Shown one piece after another: positions 16,834 to 24,601 of a stretch of 35,941 bases of DNA. This DNA comes from an uncultured Geobacter sp. (lineage in GTDB: Bacteria; Desulfobacterota; Desulfuromonadia; Geobacterales; CAIOGM01): contig CAIUWK010000069.1 of NCBI GenBank assembly GCA_903902855.1, positions 1 through 35,941 of the forward strand, given 5' to 3'. The notes under the pieces are model-generated. The model did no database searches and was not told where the DNA came from. It saw nothing but the letters and a program-made list of their open reading frames with translations. The translations under genes were made by a program, and so were the position numbers. Every line of letters begins with the position of its first letter. The first letter of the stretch is position 1.

Positions 16834-16995
16834 ATGCGTGAATCAAGCTTTGAAGATTACGTGATTTTACATGCTCGCGGCGTTGAGCCGTGCAGCAGCC
16901 TGGAGCCGTTCATGGGATTGGACCCTGACGGTTTTTATGGAGAGTCATCCCTGTCGGAACCGTACTGCCGACGAGTCAACGGAGAAGACGAGTAG
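16834..16995 (+). CDS. Small acidic protein of 53 residues sharing its 5' end with the hybrid kinase gene
   Basis: ATG 16834 has AAAAAAGGAG ending seven bases upstream. The product starts MRESSFEDYV and ends acidic (VNGEDE); it has two Cys residues and no membrane segment. Ribosome site and first codons resemble those of the hybrid kinase at 3168: both read AAAAGGAG, a short spacer, then ATGC..GAATC....TT.GA, giving MRESSF versus MHESTF. This suggests copying or a conserved leader module. No family is recognised. Confidence 0.5.
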   Translation: MRESSFEDYVILHARGVEPCSSLEPFMGLDPDGFYGESSLSEPYCRRVNGEDE

Positions 16996-17041
16996 AAGAA
17001 TTCAGATAGCGAAAGTGGCCCGGTGACGGGTGACGGTGGCA

Positions 17042-17097
17042 TTTTTACACAACTGCAACAATTCTTTCATACAAATCAAGAATTTACCTGATATAAT
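17042..17097 (+). promoter_or_regulatory. nspC: nspC promoter with extended -10 and paired ACAAnT boxes
   Basis: TGATATAAT (17089-17097) is a perfect extended -10. The -35 at 17 bp spacing (ATACAA) is poor and is overlapped by ACAAAT (17071-17076), 22 bp after ACAACT (17049-17054) in TTTTTACACAACT. A poor -35 overlapped by a direct repeat of two helical turns is what one expects of activation by an OmpR/PhoB-type regulator (inference). Confidence 0.5.
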
Positions 17098-17189
17098 GAG
17101 CACCCGAATTTCACCGGGCACTCTAGTTATGAGCTCTCCCTCTTGATATTCCCTCCGTCCAGGAAACGTTTTTTCGTGAGGTCTGACCG

Positions 17190-18296
17190 ATGCCGCAGCT
17201 CCCTACCCCTTATTACCTCATCGATGAAACCTCGCTGAAAAAAAATCTCGAAATCATCCGGGAAGTTCGTGAAAAAACCGGCGCCAAGTCGGTCCTGGCT
17301 CTGAAATGTTTTTCAACCTGGTGCGTGTTCGATCTCATGCGTCAGTATCTGGACGGCACCACCAGCAGTTCGCTCTTCGAAGCGCGTCTGGGGCGCGAGA
17401 AATTCGGCAAGGAGGTGCATGCCTACAGCGTGGCGTATTCCTCCCAGGAGATCGAGGCGGTCAGTTTGATTGCCGACAAGGTGATCTTCAATTCCGTTTC
17501 CCAGTTAAACCTGTTCCATGACCGCGTCCAAGGTCTGAACGTGGGGCTGCGGGTCAATCCCGGCATCAGTTATTCCCACTATGATCTGGCAGACCCGGCA
17601 CGCCGCTATTCGCGGCTGGGGGTAACCGGCGACCGGGAACTCTCTGCGGCGGCAAACCTGATCAACGGGTTGATGTTCCATTTCAACTGCGAAAACGACG
17701 ACGTGGAAAACCTGGCCCTCACCATGGCACAGATCGGCGTCAAGTACTCGTCCCTGTTACGAAAAATGGAATGGGTCAGTCTGGGAGGCGGCATATCCTT
17801 TACCAAGGAGGGATATCCGCTGGAGCGGTTCTGCCACCTCTTGAAGGAGTTCTCGGAACGGTACGACGTGCAGCTCTATCTGGAGCCGGGAGAGGCAGCC
17901 ATCAGCGGCAGCACCCAGCTGGTAACCACGGTGCTGGACCTGGTGCATAACGAGGTGGATATCGCCATCGTCGACGCCTCGGTGGAGGCGCATCTGCTGG
18001 ACCACCTGATCTACCGAACCAACCCCGGGCTTGCCTCCCCCGGTCCCGGAACCCACAAGGTGATGGTCGCCGGACGGTCATGCCTGGCAGGCGATATCTT
18101 CGGCAGTTACGAACTGGAGCGGGAACTGAAGGTGGGGAATGAGGTGCGCATCGCCGATACGGCGGGATACACCATGGTGAAGAAAAACTGGTTCAACGGC
18201 GTGCCGATGCCTTCCATCGCCGTACGGAGGCTGGACGGCAGGGTGGAAACGGTACGCAGTTTCGGCTACGAAGATTATCTCAGCAGTCTATCATAA
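17190..18296 (+). CDS. nspC: Carboxynorspermidine/carboxyspermidine decarboxylase
   Basis: The 368-residue protein is a fold-III PLP decarboxylase of the NspC type. Lys39 in LALKCFS should bind PLP. GGGIS at 199-203 and EPGEA at 232-236 hold the cofactor phosphate, and CLAGD at 298-302 carries the catalytic Cys. Length and motifs match NspC more closely than diaminopimelate decarboxylase (LysA), the other candidate, which is longer. It removes CO2 from carboxyspermidine or carboxynorspermidine, the last step of the aspartate-semialdehyde route to spermidine, which replaces S-adenosylmethionine decarboxylase in many bacteria. GAGG lies eight bases before ATG. The next gene, 15 bases on, encodes the preceding enzyme of the pathway. 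Confidence 0.92.
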   Translation: MPQLPTPYYLIDETSLKKNLEIIREVREKTGAKSVLALKCFSTWCVFDLMRQYLDGTTSSSLFEARLGREKFGKEVHAYSVAYSSQEIEAVSLIADKVIFNSVSQLNLFHDRVQGLNVGLRVNPGISYSHYDLADPARRYSRLGVTGDRELSAAANLINGLMFHFNCENDDVENLALTMAQIGVKYSSLLRKMEWVSLGGGISFTKEGYPLERFCHLLKEFSERYDVQLYLEPGEAAISGSTQLVTTVLDLVHNEVDIAIVDASVEAHLLDHLIYRTNPGLASPGPGTHKVMVAGRSCLAGDIFGSYELERELKVGNEVRIADTAGYTMVKKNWFNGVPMPSIAVRRLDGRVETVRSFGYEDYLSSLS

Positions 18297-18311
18297 GGAG
18301 AAAGGCTTACC

Positions 18312-19727
18312 ATGGACAAAAAGAACGTACTGATTATCGGAGCCGGCGGCGTGGCCCACGTTGCGGCCCACAAGGCGGCCATGAACAACGATGTCCTGGG
18401 AGACATCTGCATCGCCTCACGGACGCTGAACAAATGTGACGCCATCATCGAAAGCATCACCCGCAAGGGTCATCTCAAGGATACGAACCGCCGTCTCTAT
18501 TCGGCCCAGCTGGATGCGCTGGATATCCCGGCCACCGTGGAGTTGATCAGGAATACCAACTCCGGCATCGTCATCAATCTCGGGGCAGCCTTCATCAACA
18601 TGTCGGTACTGGAGGCATGCATCGAGACCAGTGCGGCGTACATCGATACCGCCATCCATGAGGACCCGGACAAGGTCTGTGAAGAGCCCCCCTGGTATGC
18701 CAACTACGAATGGCAGAGAAAAGAGCGCTGCGCTGAAAAAGGGGTGACCGCCATCCTGGGCGCCGGCTTTGATCCCGGCGTGGTCAACGCCTACTGCGCC
18801 CTGGCGGTAAAAAAATACTTCGACACCATCGACACCATCGACATCCTTGATGTGAACGCAGGGAGTCATGGCCGCTATTTTTCCACCAACTTCGACCCGG
18901 AGATCAATTTCCGGGAGTTTGTCAAGGTCTGGACCTGGATCGATCGTCAGTGGAAGGAGTACCCCACTCACTCGGTGAAACGGGTCTACGACTTCCCCGT
19001 GGTGGGCAAACAACCGATTTATCTGAACGGACATGATGAACTCCACTCTCTGTTCAAAAATATCGACGCCAACAGCATCCGTTTCTGGATGGGTTTCGGT
19101 GATCACTACATTAACGTCTTCACCGTACTCCGCACCCTCGGTTTTCTCTCGCACCTGCCGGTAACCCTCACCACCGGCCAGGAGGTCGTGCCGTTAAAAG
19201 TCGTCAAGGCGCTCCTCCCCGATCCCATGACCCTTGCCCCCGGCTACACGGGGAATACCTGCATCGGCAACTTCGTCAAGGGGGTGAAGGACGGCAAGAA
19301 GCGCGAGGTGCTGATCTACCAGGTCTTGGACCATAAACAGTGCTACGAAGAGGTCGAATCCCAGGGGATCAGCTACACCGCCGGTGTCCCCCCGGTGGCG
19401 GCGGCCATGCTGGTCGCCACGGGAGAATGGGATGCCAAGAGGATGGTCAATGTGGAGGAGCTCGACCCTGAGCCGTTCATCGAAATTCTCGACCGGATCG
19501 GCCTTCCGACTCAGGTACTGGAAATCAAGCCCGACAGCAAGCGTTCCTTCGACGGTACGGTGGGGGAGCTGGAAGAAGAGCTTGCCGCATCCACGGCCAC
19601 GGTCACGGTTTCCGCGGCAAATCCCATGATCGCCCTTGCCCCGGCCAAGGGGGGCAAATCAAAGCATGGTAAAAATAAATCCGAGTCGGAAAAAGAAAAA
19701 AAGGCGCGGAAGAAAAAAGGAAAATAA
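18312..19727 (+). CDS. Carboxynorspermidine synthase (saccharopine dehydrogenase family) with Lys-rich tail
   Basis: The 471-residue protein has an N-terminal NAD(P)-binding motif (IIGAGGVAH, 8-16) and the body of the Lys1-like carboxynorspermidine dehydrogenases. These condense aspartate semialdehyde with putrescine or diaminopropane and reduce the product. It is directly after nspC with AAGGAG before its ATG, the usual pairing for this pathway. Putrescine would come from the ornithine decarboxylase at 23234-24376. The family normally ends near residue 400-420. Here about 45 extra residues follow: an Ala/Thr/Val linker and a highly charged tail rich in Lys, Ser and Glu (KKARKKKGK at the end). 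The tail might bind nucleic acid or a polyanion such as polyphosphate (speculative). Confidence 0.88.
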   Translation: MDKKNVLIIGAGGVAHVAAHKAAMNNDVLGDICIASRTLNKCDAIIESITRKGHLKDTNRRLYSAQLDALDIPATVELIRNTNSGIVINLGAAFINMSVLEACIETSAAYIDTAIHEDPDKVCEEPPWYANYEWQRKERCAEKGVTAILGAGFDPGVVNAYCALAVKKYFDTIDTIDILDVNAGSHGRYFSTNFDPEINFREFVKVWTWIDRQWKEYPTHSVKRVYDFPVVGKQPIYLNGHDELHSLFKNIDANSIRFWMGFGDHYINVFTVLRTLGFLSHLPVTLTTGQEVVPLKVVKALLPDPMTLAPGYTGNTCIGNFVKGVKDGKKREVLIYQVLDHKQCYEEVESQGISYTAGVPPVAAAMLVATGEWDAKRMVNVEELDPEPFIEILDRIGLPTQVLEIKPDSKRSFDGTVGELEEELAASTATVTVSAANPMIALAPAKGGKSKHGKNKSESEKEKKARKKKGK

Positions 19728-19747
19728 ACGGAATCTCAGGTAATTAA

Positions 19748-19789
19748 CCGGCAGAGAACAGTCCCCTTCCGGAGACTCTTCTCTGCCGG
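19748..19789. terminator. Stem-loop after carboxynorspermidine synthase
   Basis: An 11 bp perfect stem (CCGGCAGAGAA / TTCTCTGCCGG) at 19748-19758 and 19779-19789, with partial inner pairing, lies 20 bases after the stop. There is no T run, so it may end transcription only weakly, or protect the mRNA 3' end. Its right arm overlaps the kinase relic. Confidence 0.45.
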
Positions 19790-19956
19790 ACGCCTTGAAG
19801 AGCAGATAACCCCATTTCCACCTGGAAGACGACAACATCGGTCCGTTACAACGGCTCGAATATCCGGGCTTGAATATCCTCCGGAATCCCATGCCGGGTG
19901 TCGCTGGCCGAAATATCGACAAAACCCTCGTCGTACCAGCTTCTCAGCGCAATTTC
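19783..19956 (-). pseudogene. Relic of a histidine kinase ATPase domain
   Basis: Translated on the minus strand, this stretch reads GFVDISASDTRHGIP, then EDIQARIFEPL, a stop, and in the same frame VEMGLSALQGVRQ. These match in order the G1 box (DTGxGIP), F box (RIFEPF) and G2 box (GTGLGLSxxxGI) of a sensor kinase ATPase domain at the expected spacing. G1 has Gly to Arg, the F box ends in a stop, and G2 has lost its glycines. No start codon, ribosome site or HisKA domain accompanies it. It is a decayed 3' fragment occupying most of the otherwise empty 318 bp between 19728 and 20045. The rest of that gap holds only the stem-loop and the ribosome site of the CHAD gene. Confidence 0.55.
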
Positions 19957-20045
19957 TCCCGGAAAATAACCGTAAAAACCAACATAAGTTGTATCTGCGC
20001 AGATATAAGTTTACAACAGATCATGAGTTCGTACTGGAGGGGGTG

Positions 20046-21608
20046 GTGCAGAATATGACATCTGAACGGTTGATACTCCCTGTCGGCGTTGGGGCTGAGT
20101 TTCTGCTGGATGAGTGGAGTTGTGAGATCCGGCAACAGGAATCACGACTCCTGACATTCTGGGATACGTTTGAATGGGGAGTATGGTTCAGCGGGCACCT
20201 CCTCTATAGTTGCGAGGGGGTGTATCACCTCTGCACCCGGGAGGAGGGATGGCCGGGGATAGAACTCTGCGAAGAAAAGAGCGTGGGAAGAAGGCGTTTT
20301 TGGAATGAGTTCGCAACACCGGAAATGCGGGCGAAGCTTGAGGGGATGCTCGGTCTGAGAGGGCTTGCTCCCGTGGTTGAGGGGACCTTCCGTCGGCGTC
20401 AGGATGATCTTCGCAACGGAGTGGGAAAGATCGTCTGCCGGCTGGAGTGGTTAATCGTTTCCCTGGGTAAACAGCAGGAGGAGTTGCTGCACTCCTGCAG
20501 GGTGATCCCCCTGCTCGGCTACGAAGCGGAGGCCGACCGTCTGGAAGCGTATCTCTTCCAGGCAGGAGCAAAGATTTCCGGAGAAGGCCCCTTGGAACTG
20601 CTGCTGCGACAGAGTGACCGGATACCCCGGGAGTACACCCTGCGTCCCCCCTTCGGCCTGAAGAGCGAAACTCCGGCCCGCGAAGCCGTGGGGCGTGTCG
20701 TACGGAGCATGCTGGAGATAGCAACCGGCACCGTACCGGGGATACTCAGCGATCTGGACACGGAATTTCTCCACGACTACCGGATCTGCCTTCGGAAAAT
20801 TCGCTCGGTGCTGACTCTGGTGAAAGAGGTCTACCCGGCAGAGGAAACCCTGCGGATGCGGCAGATCCTCGGAGATCTTGCTCGACAGACAAACCGGCTG
20901 CGTGATCTGGATGTCTACCTCCTGGCGCGTGATGAGTACCTTGAGCTGCTCCCCCCCGGACTTCGTCCGGCGCTGGATGAGATGTTTGATGATTTTTCGG
21001 CGGAGAGAGGGATTGAAGTGCGACGAGTGATCTCGAAACTGCGAGCACACTCCTGGAGCCGGCTCATGGGCGAGATTGAGGAGTGCTTTTCCCCGAAGAA
21101 CCCTCACCCCCCTTCACCGGCCTCCGCTCTCCCCGTGGGACCACTGGTTTTTCGGTGTATCTACAAACGGTACCGCAAGATCCGTGTAATCGCTACGGAG
21201 ATCGGTGTGGAGTCGTCCGACGATGCGGTGCACCAGCTTCGCATTCAGTGCAAGAAACTGCGCTATCTCATGGAATTCTTCGCCGAACTCATCCCCCGTG
21301 AAGAGGTGACTGCGCTGCAGAAATTGCTGCGCCGCCTGCAGAGTCGACTGGGGGAGTTCAACGATGCCTCGGTGCAACAACAATCCCTGCTGAACTATTG
21401 GGAAGAGAAAAAATCCGGAAGTGATGTCGCGTTGGGGCTGGGAGGGCTGGTCTCCATCCTCTACCACCGGCAGCAACAGGTCCGCAGCCTCATTCTGCAG
21501 GCGGTGAAAGAGTTCTGCGATGATGCCACTGCCGCATCCTTCAAAAAAGTCTTCAAACAGCCGCTTTCCGTTCTCACAACAACTCCCCCGAGGTCTAGTC
21601 AGTCATGA
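20046..21608 (+). CDS. CHAD domain protein with degenerate CYTH-like N-terminus
   Basis: The 520-residue protein has a CHAD domain from about 210 to 500: two helical halves with the histidine motifs HDYRICLRKIRS (243-254) and HQLRIQCKKLRYLMEF (about 387-402). The N-terminal 190 residues are laid out like a CYTH tunnel domain (GTFRRRQDDLRNGVGK at 113-128) but lack the ExExK signature, so this part is probably inactive. CHAD domains bind polyphosphate through conserved His/Lys/Arg and localise to polyphosphate granules in Ralstonia. GTG 20046 is chosen because GGAGG (20036-20040) lies five bases upstream; the longer TTG-initiated frame has no ribosome site. The stop overlaps the parA start by four bases (ATGA), so CHAD and ParA should be made in fixed proportion. 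Confidence 0.85.
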   Translation: MQNMTSERLILPVGVGAEFLLDEWSCEIRQQESRLLTFWDTFEWGVWFSGHLLYSCEGVYHLCTREEGWPGIELCEEKSVGRRRFWNEFATPEMRAKLEGMLGLRGLAPVVEGTFRRRQDDLRNGVGKIVCRLEWLIVSLGKQQEELLHSCRVIPLLGYEAEADRLEAYLFQAGAKISGEGPLELLLRQSDRIPREYTLRPPFGLKSETPAREAVGRVVRSMLEIATGTVPGILSDLDTEFLHDYRICLRKIRSVLTLVKEVYPAEETLRMRQILGDLARQTNRLRDLDVYLLARDEYLELLPPGLRPALDEMFDDFSAERGIEVRRVISKLRAHSWSRLMGEIEECFSPKNPHPPSPASALPVGPLVFRCIYKRYRKIRVIATEIGVESSDDAVHQLRIQCKKLRYLMEFFAELIPREEVTALQKLLRRLQSRLGEFNDASVQQQSLLNYWEEKKSGSDVALGLGGLVSILYHRQQQVRSLILQAVKEFCDDATAASFKKVFKQPLSVLTTTPPRSSQS

Positions 21609-22357
21609 AAATCATTTCGTCCTACAGCATCAAGGGTGGCGTGGGAAAGACGGCTCTTTCAGTTAATTTGGCATACGCGCTCCGGGAAGCAGGGCGGCGA
21701 ACCCTCCTGCTGGACCTGGACCCGCAGGGGGCCGCCTCCTTTTATTTTCGTCTGGAGAGCGCCAAGAAGTTCAAAATGCGTGACGCCAACTCCATGGCCG
21801 AGGGACTCCGGAAAAATATCCGGGAATCCGACTTTCCGGGACTGGATGTCATCCCCTCGAACTTGGAGTACCGGCGCCTGGATATTTTGCTGGACGGCAT
21901 GACGAAGCGCCGGAAGCAGCTCAGGAGCATCTTGGAAGAGTTCAAGCCCGATTACGACGTGATCCTCATGGACTGCCCACCCAACATCACCCTTCTCTCG
22001 GAAAACGTATTCCGGGCGTCGGACGTAATCCTGGTCCCCGTCATTCCCACCGTGCTTTCGCGCAGGACTCTGGAGCAGCTGACCGGTTTTTTCACCGACG
22101 AGGAGCTTCCCGGCGACATGCTCCGCCCGTTTTTTTCCATGGCGCAGAAGAGGAGTAAAATGCACCGGGAGATCATGGCCGACCTTCCAACGGCGCATCC
22201 CGGTTTTTTGAAGACGGTGATCCCGTTTTCCGCGGACGTTGAAAAGATGGGGCTGCACCGGATGCCGCTCCCGGCCTATTCTCCAACCTGTGCGGCGGCC
22301 GTGGCCTACCGTGCGCTCTGCGCCGAGATCCTTTCCCAGCCGAGCCTGCGACCATGA
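21605..22357 (+). CDS. ParA/Soj-family ATPase between CHAD and CYTH-Nudix genes
   Basis: The 250-residue protein has the deviant Walker A motif KGGVGKT (10-16), LLLDLDPQG (34-42) and the Walker B region DVILMDCPP (118-126). These are the signatures of ParA/MinD-type ATPases that dimerise with ATP, bind non-specifically to the nucleoid and move or space cargo. There is no N-terminal DNA-binding domain, as in orphan cargo-positioning ParAs (McdA, ParC type). No parB gene or obvious parS sites are nearby, arguing against a chromosome-partition role. It overlaps both neighbours by ATGA. The overlapped CHAD protein could be the cargo adaptor, with polyphosphate granules as cargo (inference). Confidence 0.88.
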   Translation: MKIISSYSIKGGVGKTALSVNLAYALREAGRRTLLLDLDPQGAASFYFRLESAKKFKMRDANSMAEGLRKNIRESDFPGLDVIPSNLEYRRLDILLDGMTKRRKQLRSILEEFKPDYDVILMDCPPNITLLSENVFRASDVILVPVIPTVLSRRTLEQLTGFFTDEELPGDMLRPFFSMAQKRSKMHREIMADLPTAHPGFLKTVIPFSADVEKMGLHRMPLPAYSPTCAAAVAYRALCAEILSQPSLRP

Positions 22358-23205
22358 TCGAAATCGAGCGGAAGTTCCTGCTGAAATCGCTGCCGGACAA
22401 CATGCACGGCGAAACGGAGATCATGCAGGGGTACCTGGCCCATGACGACCAGATGGAGGTGCGTATCCGACAGAAGGGAAATCTCCATTTCCTCACGGTG
22501 AAAGAGGGGCGGGGACTCATGCGGCGGGAGAGTGAGATCGAGATTTCGCCCCAGCAGTTTCATACGCTCTGGCCATCCACCAACGGGCGTCGGCTGGAAA
22601 AAGTCCGTTCACTGCTCAATCATGGCCGGTACTTGGTGGAGGTGGACCGCTACCAGGGAGATCTGGAACCGCTCCTCGTGGCGGAGGTGGAATTTTCCTC
22701 GGTGGCGGAAAGCGAGCAGTTCGATAAACCGGACTATTTCGGGGAAGAAGTCACAGAGGTGGATGCCTATAAAAATCGCTCGCTGGCACTCCACGGGATA
22801 CCCGATGGACCGGCTCTGGAGTATCAGATCGGAGCACTCCCCTATCTGTTTCGCGGTGGAAATCTGCACCTGGTGATCGTGATGAATTCTTCCCAGACCC
22901 GGTGGATTATCCCCAAAGGGCAGCCGGAAACGGGCATGCCCCGACAGGACGTGGCGGTCATGGAGGCCATGGAGGAAGCCGGGGTCATCGGGAGCTGCCT
23001 GCCCGCTCTTCGTCTCCCCTGCCGCCGCAAGGGGGAGAAGCTGCTCTACATTTATCCGCTGAAAGTATCCACCGTGCTGAAAAAATGGCCGGAGATGGAG
23101 TGGCGCAAACGGGCGGTACTCCCCGCGGCCAAGGCGCTGAAAATGATCAGCGACCCCGAACTATCGGACTGCATTCAACGTTTGACCTCCCGCCTCCTCG
23201 CCTGA
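22354..23205 (+). CDS. CYTH - Nudix fusion protein
   Basis: The 283-residue protein starts with the CYTH signature EIERKF (3-8) and continues with the charged strands of a triphosphate tunnel metalloenzyme (MEVRIRQKG, FLTVKEGRG) to about residue 150. CYTH enzymes cleave triphosphates or short polyphosphates. A Nudix domain follows (about 155-283) with PKG at 187-189 and EAMEEAG at 204-210. Against the consensus (G-x5-E-x7-RE-x2-EE-x-G), the first Glu and the Arg are both Met, while the metal-binding EAMEE core remains. Similar boxes occur in diphosphoinositol-polyphosphate-type hydrolases. ATG 22354 overlaps the parA stop. The context points to polyphosphate or polyphosphorylated-nucleotide chemistry. 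Confidence 0.88.
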   Translation: MIEIERKFLLKSLPDNMHGETEIMQGYLAHDDQMEVRIRQKGNLHFLTVKEGRGLMRRESEIEISPQQFHTLWPSTNGRRLEKVRSLLNHGRYLVEVDRYQGDLEPLLVAEVEFSSVAESEQFDKPDYFGEEVTEVDAYKNRSLALHGIPDGPALEYQIGALPYLFRGGNLHLVIVMNSSQTRWIIPKGQPETGMPRQDVAVMEAMEEAGVIGSCLPALRLPCRRKGEKLLYIYPLKVSTVLKKWPEMEWRKRAVLPAAKALKMISDPELSDCIQRLTSRLLA

Positions 23206-23233
23206 ATGCAGCATCCTCCTGGCGAACTCAAAA

Positions 23234-24376
23234 TCAACGGTTGATGTGGATAACCTTAGCCGGCGGGAAACCGTTAAACCAGGTGGCTGACGCCCCGCTG
23301 TAAGCGCCGATATTTCTGCTGTAGAGAAGATCGCCCCGCTCCAGGTTGTAGGGAAGCTCTTCCGACATGGAGATGACGTCGAGAGCGTCACAGGTGGGAC
23401 CGAACACCGTACAGATCTGGGTGGGCCCTTCCTTGAACGATTCAAGGTGGTACTGACAGTGATCGAAGATGATCCCGGAAAAGGTGTGGTAGACTCCGTC
23501 ATCGATGTAATAGCAGAGCTTGCCGTCCCGTACCGCCTTGCCGATGATCTTCGACACGGACGTCCCTGCGGTGGCCACCATGAATCGCCCCGGCTCCGCC
23601 AGGATCTCGATCTCCGGGGGAAAGAGCCGGTCCAGTTCGGCATTGATTCTCTTTGCCAGTTCACTGAAAGGCCTTACGGAAGCATCGTAGGGGGCAGGAA
23701 ACCCGCCGCCGATATCCAGCAGAAACATCTTGTCGTAGCCGCGGTCCCGGGCCTCCCTGAAGATCATGGACGCCAGATTGATAGCCTGCACGAAGTTCTC
23801 GAAATTGGTGGTCTGACTTCCCACATGAAAGCTTAACCCCTCCACGGTCAGCCCCTCTTTTTCAGCCTCCAGGATCAGGTCCACCGCCTCTCCCGGCCCC
23901 GCGCCGAATTTGGATGAGAGTTCCACCATGGCCCCGGTGTTGGGAACCCGCAGACGCAACGCCAACCCCGAATGAGGCGCGAACTGCCGTATCTTAATGA
24001 TCTCCTCGCGGTTATCGAAGGTCACCAGCGGCTTGTAGCGGTCAAGCTCCTGCAGCGTCTCCTCGGCCTTGATGGGGTTCGCATAGATGATCTTGTCCCA
24101 GATCCACTGCTGGCGCTTCTGCTCCGGAAAATCCTTGATCATGTCATGGACCACCATGAATTCGGGGAGAGAGGCCACATCAAAACTTGCTCCGGCATCG
24201 AACAGGGTTTTGACTATGGCCGGATCGGGATTGGCCTTCACCGCGTAATAGGCCTGGACCCGGGGGAGATAGTGCTTGAACGTGGCATAATTGTGGCGTA
24301 ATTCATCATGATCCATGATGAACAGGGGAGTTCCGTGGATCCCGGCAAGCTGCTGCAACTCATCTGCGGATATCAT
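23234..24376 (-). CDS. Ornithine decarboxylase, eukaryotic-like fold III type
   Basis: The 380-residue PLP enzyme has Lys47 in YYAVKANP (cofactor Schiff base), HVGS at 184-187, the glycine loop DIGGGFP near 221, EPGR at 261-264 and GPTCD at 326-330 with catalytic Cys329. GPTCD and the length match the ornithine/lysine decarboxylases of the alanine-racemase fold. It should make putrescine, the substrate for the carboxynorspermidine pathway encoded at 17190-19727; lysine decarboxylation is possible as a side activity. ATG 24376 has AAGGAG seven bases upstream; a longer in-frame extension lacks a ribosome site. It is the last gene of a five-gene minus-strand run and converges on the CYTH-Nudix gene. 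Confidence 0.9.
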   Translation of the reverse strand: MISADELQQLAGIHGTPLFIMDHDELRHNYATFKHYLPRVQAYYAVKANPDPAIVKTLFDAGASFDVASLPEFMVVHDMIKDFPEQKRQQWIWDKIIYANPIKAEETLQELDRYKPLVTFDNREEIIKIRQFAPHSGLALRLRVPNTGAMVELSSKFGAGPGEAVDLILEAEKEGLTVEGLSFHVGSQTTNFENFVQAINLASMIFREARDRGYDKMFLLDIGGGFPAPYDASVRPFSELAKRINAELDRLFPPEIEILAEPGRFMVATAGTSVSKIIGKAVRDGKLCYYIDDGVYHTFSGIIFDHCQYHLESFKEGPTQICTVFGPTCDALDVISMSEELPYNLERGDLLYSRNIGAYSGASATWFNGFPPAKVIHINR

Positions 24377-24393
24377 GTAACACTCCTTGATAG

Positions 24394-24588
24394 TTATATT
24401 TTGACAACTGCCCTGATTATCTCCATCTCCCACGGTTTGGAATTCCAGGAGAGCTCCGGATAGAGAGCTTTCTCAAGACGCAGATAGGTGCCGTCAACCC
24501 CCAGGGGAGCCCACCAGCATTCGCTTCCCCGCTCCGGCATCTCACTGAAAAGGTACAGGTCGTTATTCTTGTCTCTGGCAAGGTACAT
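24394..24588 (-). CDS. Small protein of 64 residues upstream of ornithine decarboxylase
   Basis: ATG 24588 has GGGGAG seven bases upstream. The product starts MYLARDKNNDLYLFSEMPER and continues with Trp-rich sequence (CWWAPLG), without signal peptide or membrane helix. The pattern of a short strand, LFSE.PER and an aromatic strand resembles small uncharacterised proteins that I cannot name with confidence. It ends 17 bases before the decarboxylase start in the same direction and so belongs to the same transcript. Confidence 0.6.
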   Translation of the reverse strand: MYLARDKNNDLYLFSEMPERGSECWWAPLGVDGTYLRLEKALYPELSWNSKPWEMEIIRAVVKI

Positions 24589-24601
24589 GACATTTCTCCC
24601 C

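Noticed and set aside
19853-19880. Tandem 14 bp repeat (GGCTYGAATATCC twice)
   Set aside because: It falls within the kinase relic, where both copies encode parts of IQARIFEP; the similarity is explained by that coding sequence, and only two copies exist.
21605-22357. Chromosomal or plasmid partition locus around parA
   Set aside because: There is no parB gene, no parS-like palindrome cluster and no replication gene nearby; the overlaps are with CHAD and CYTH/Nudix genes.
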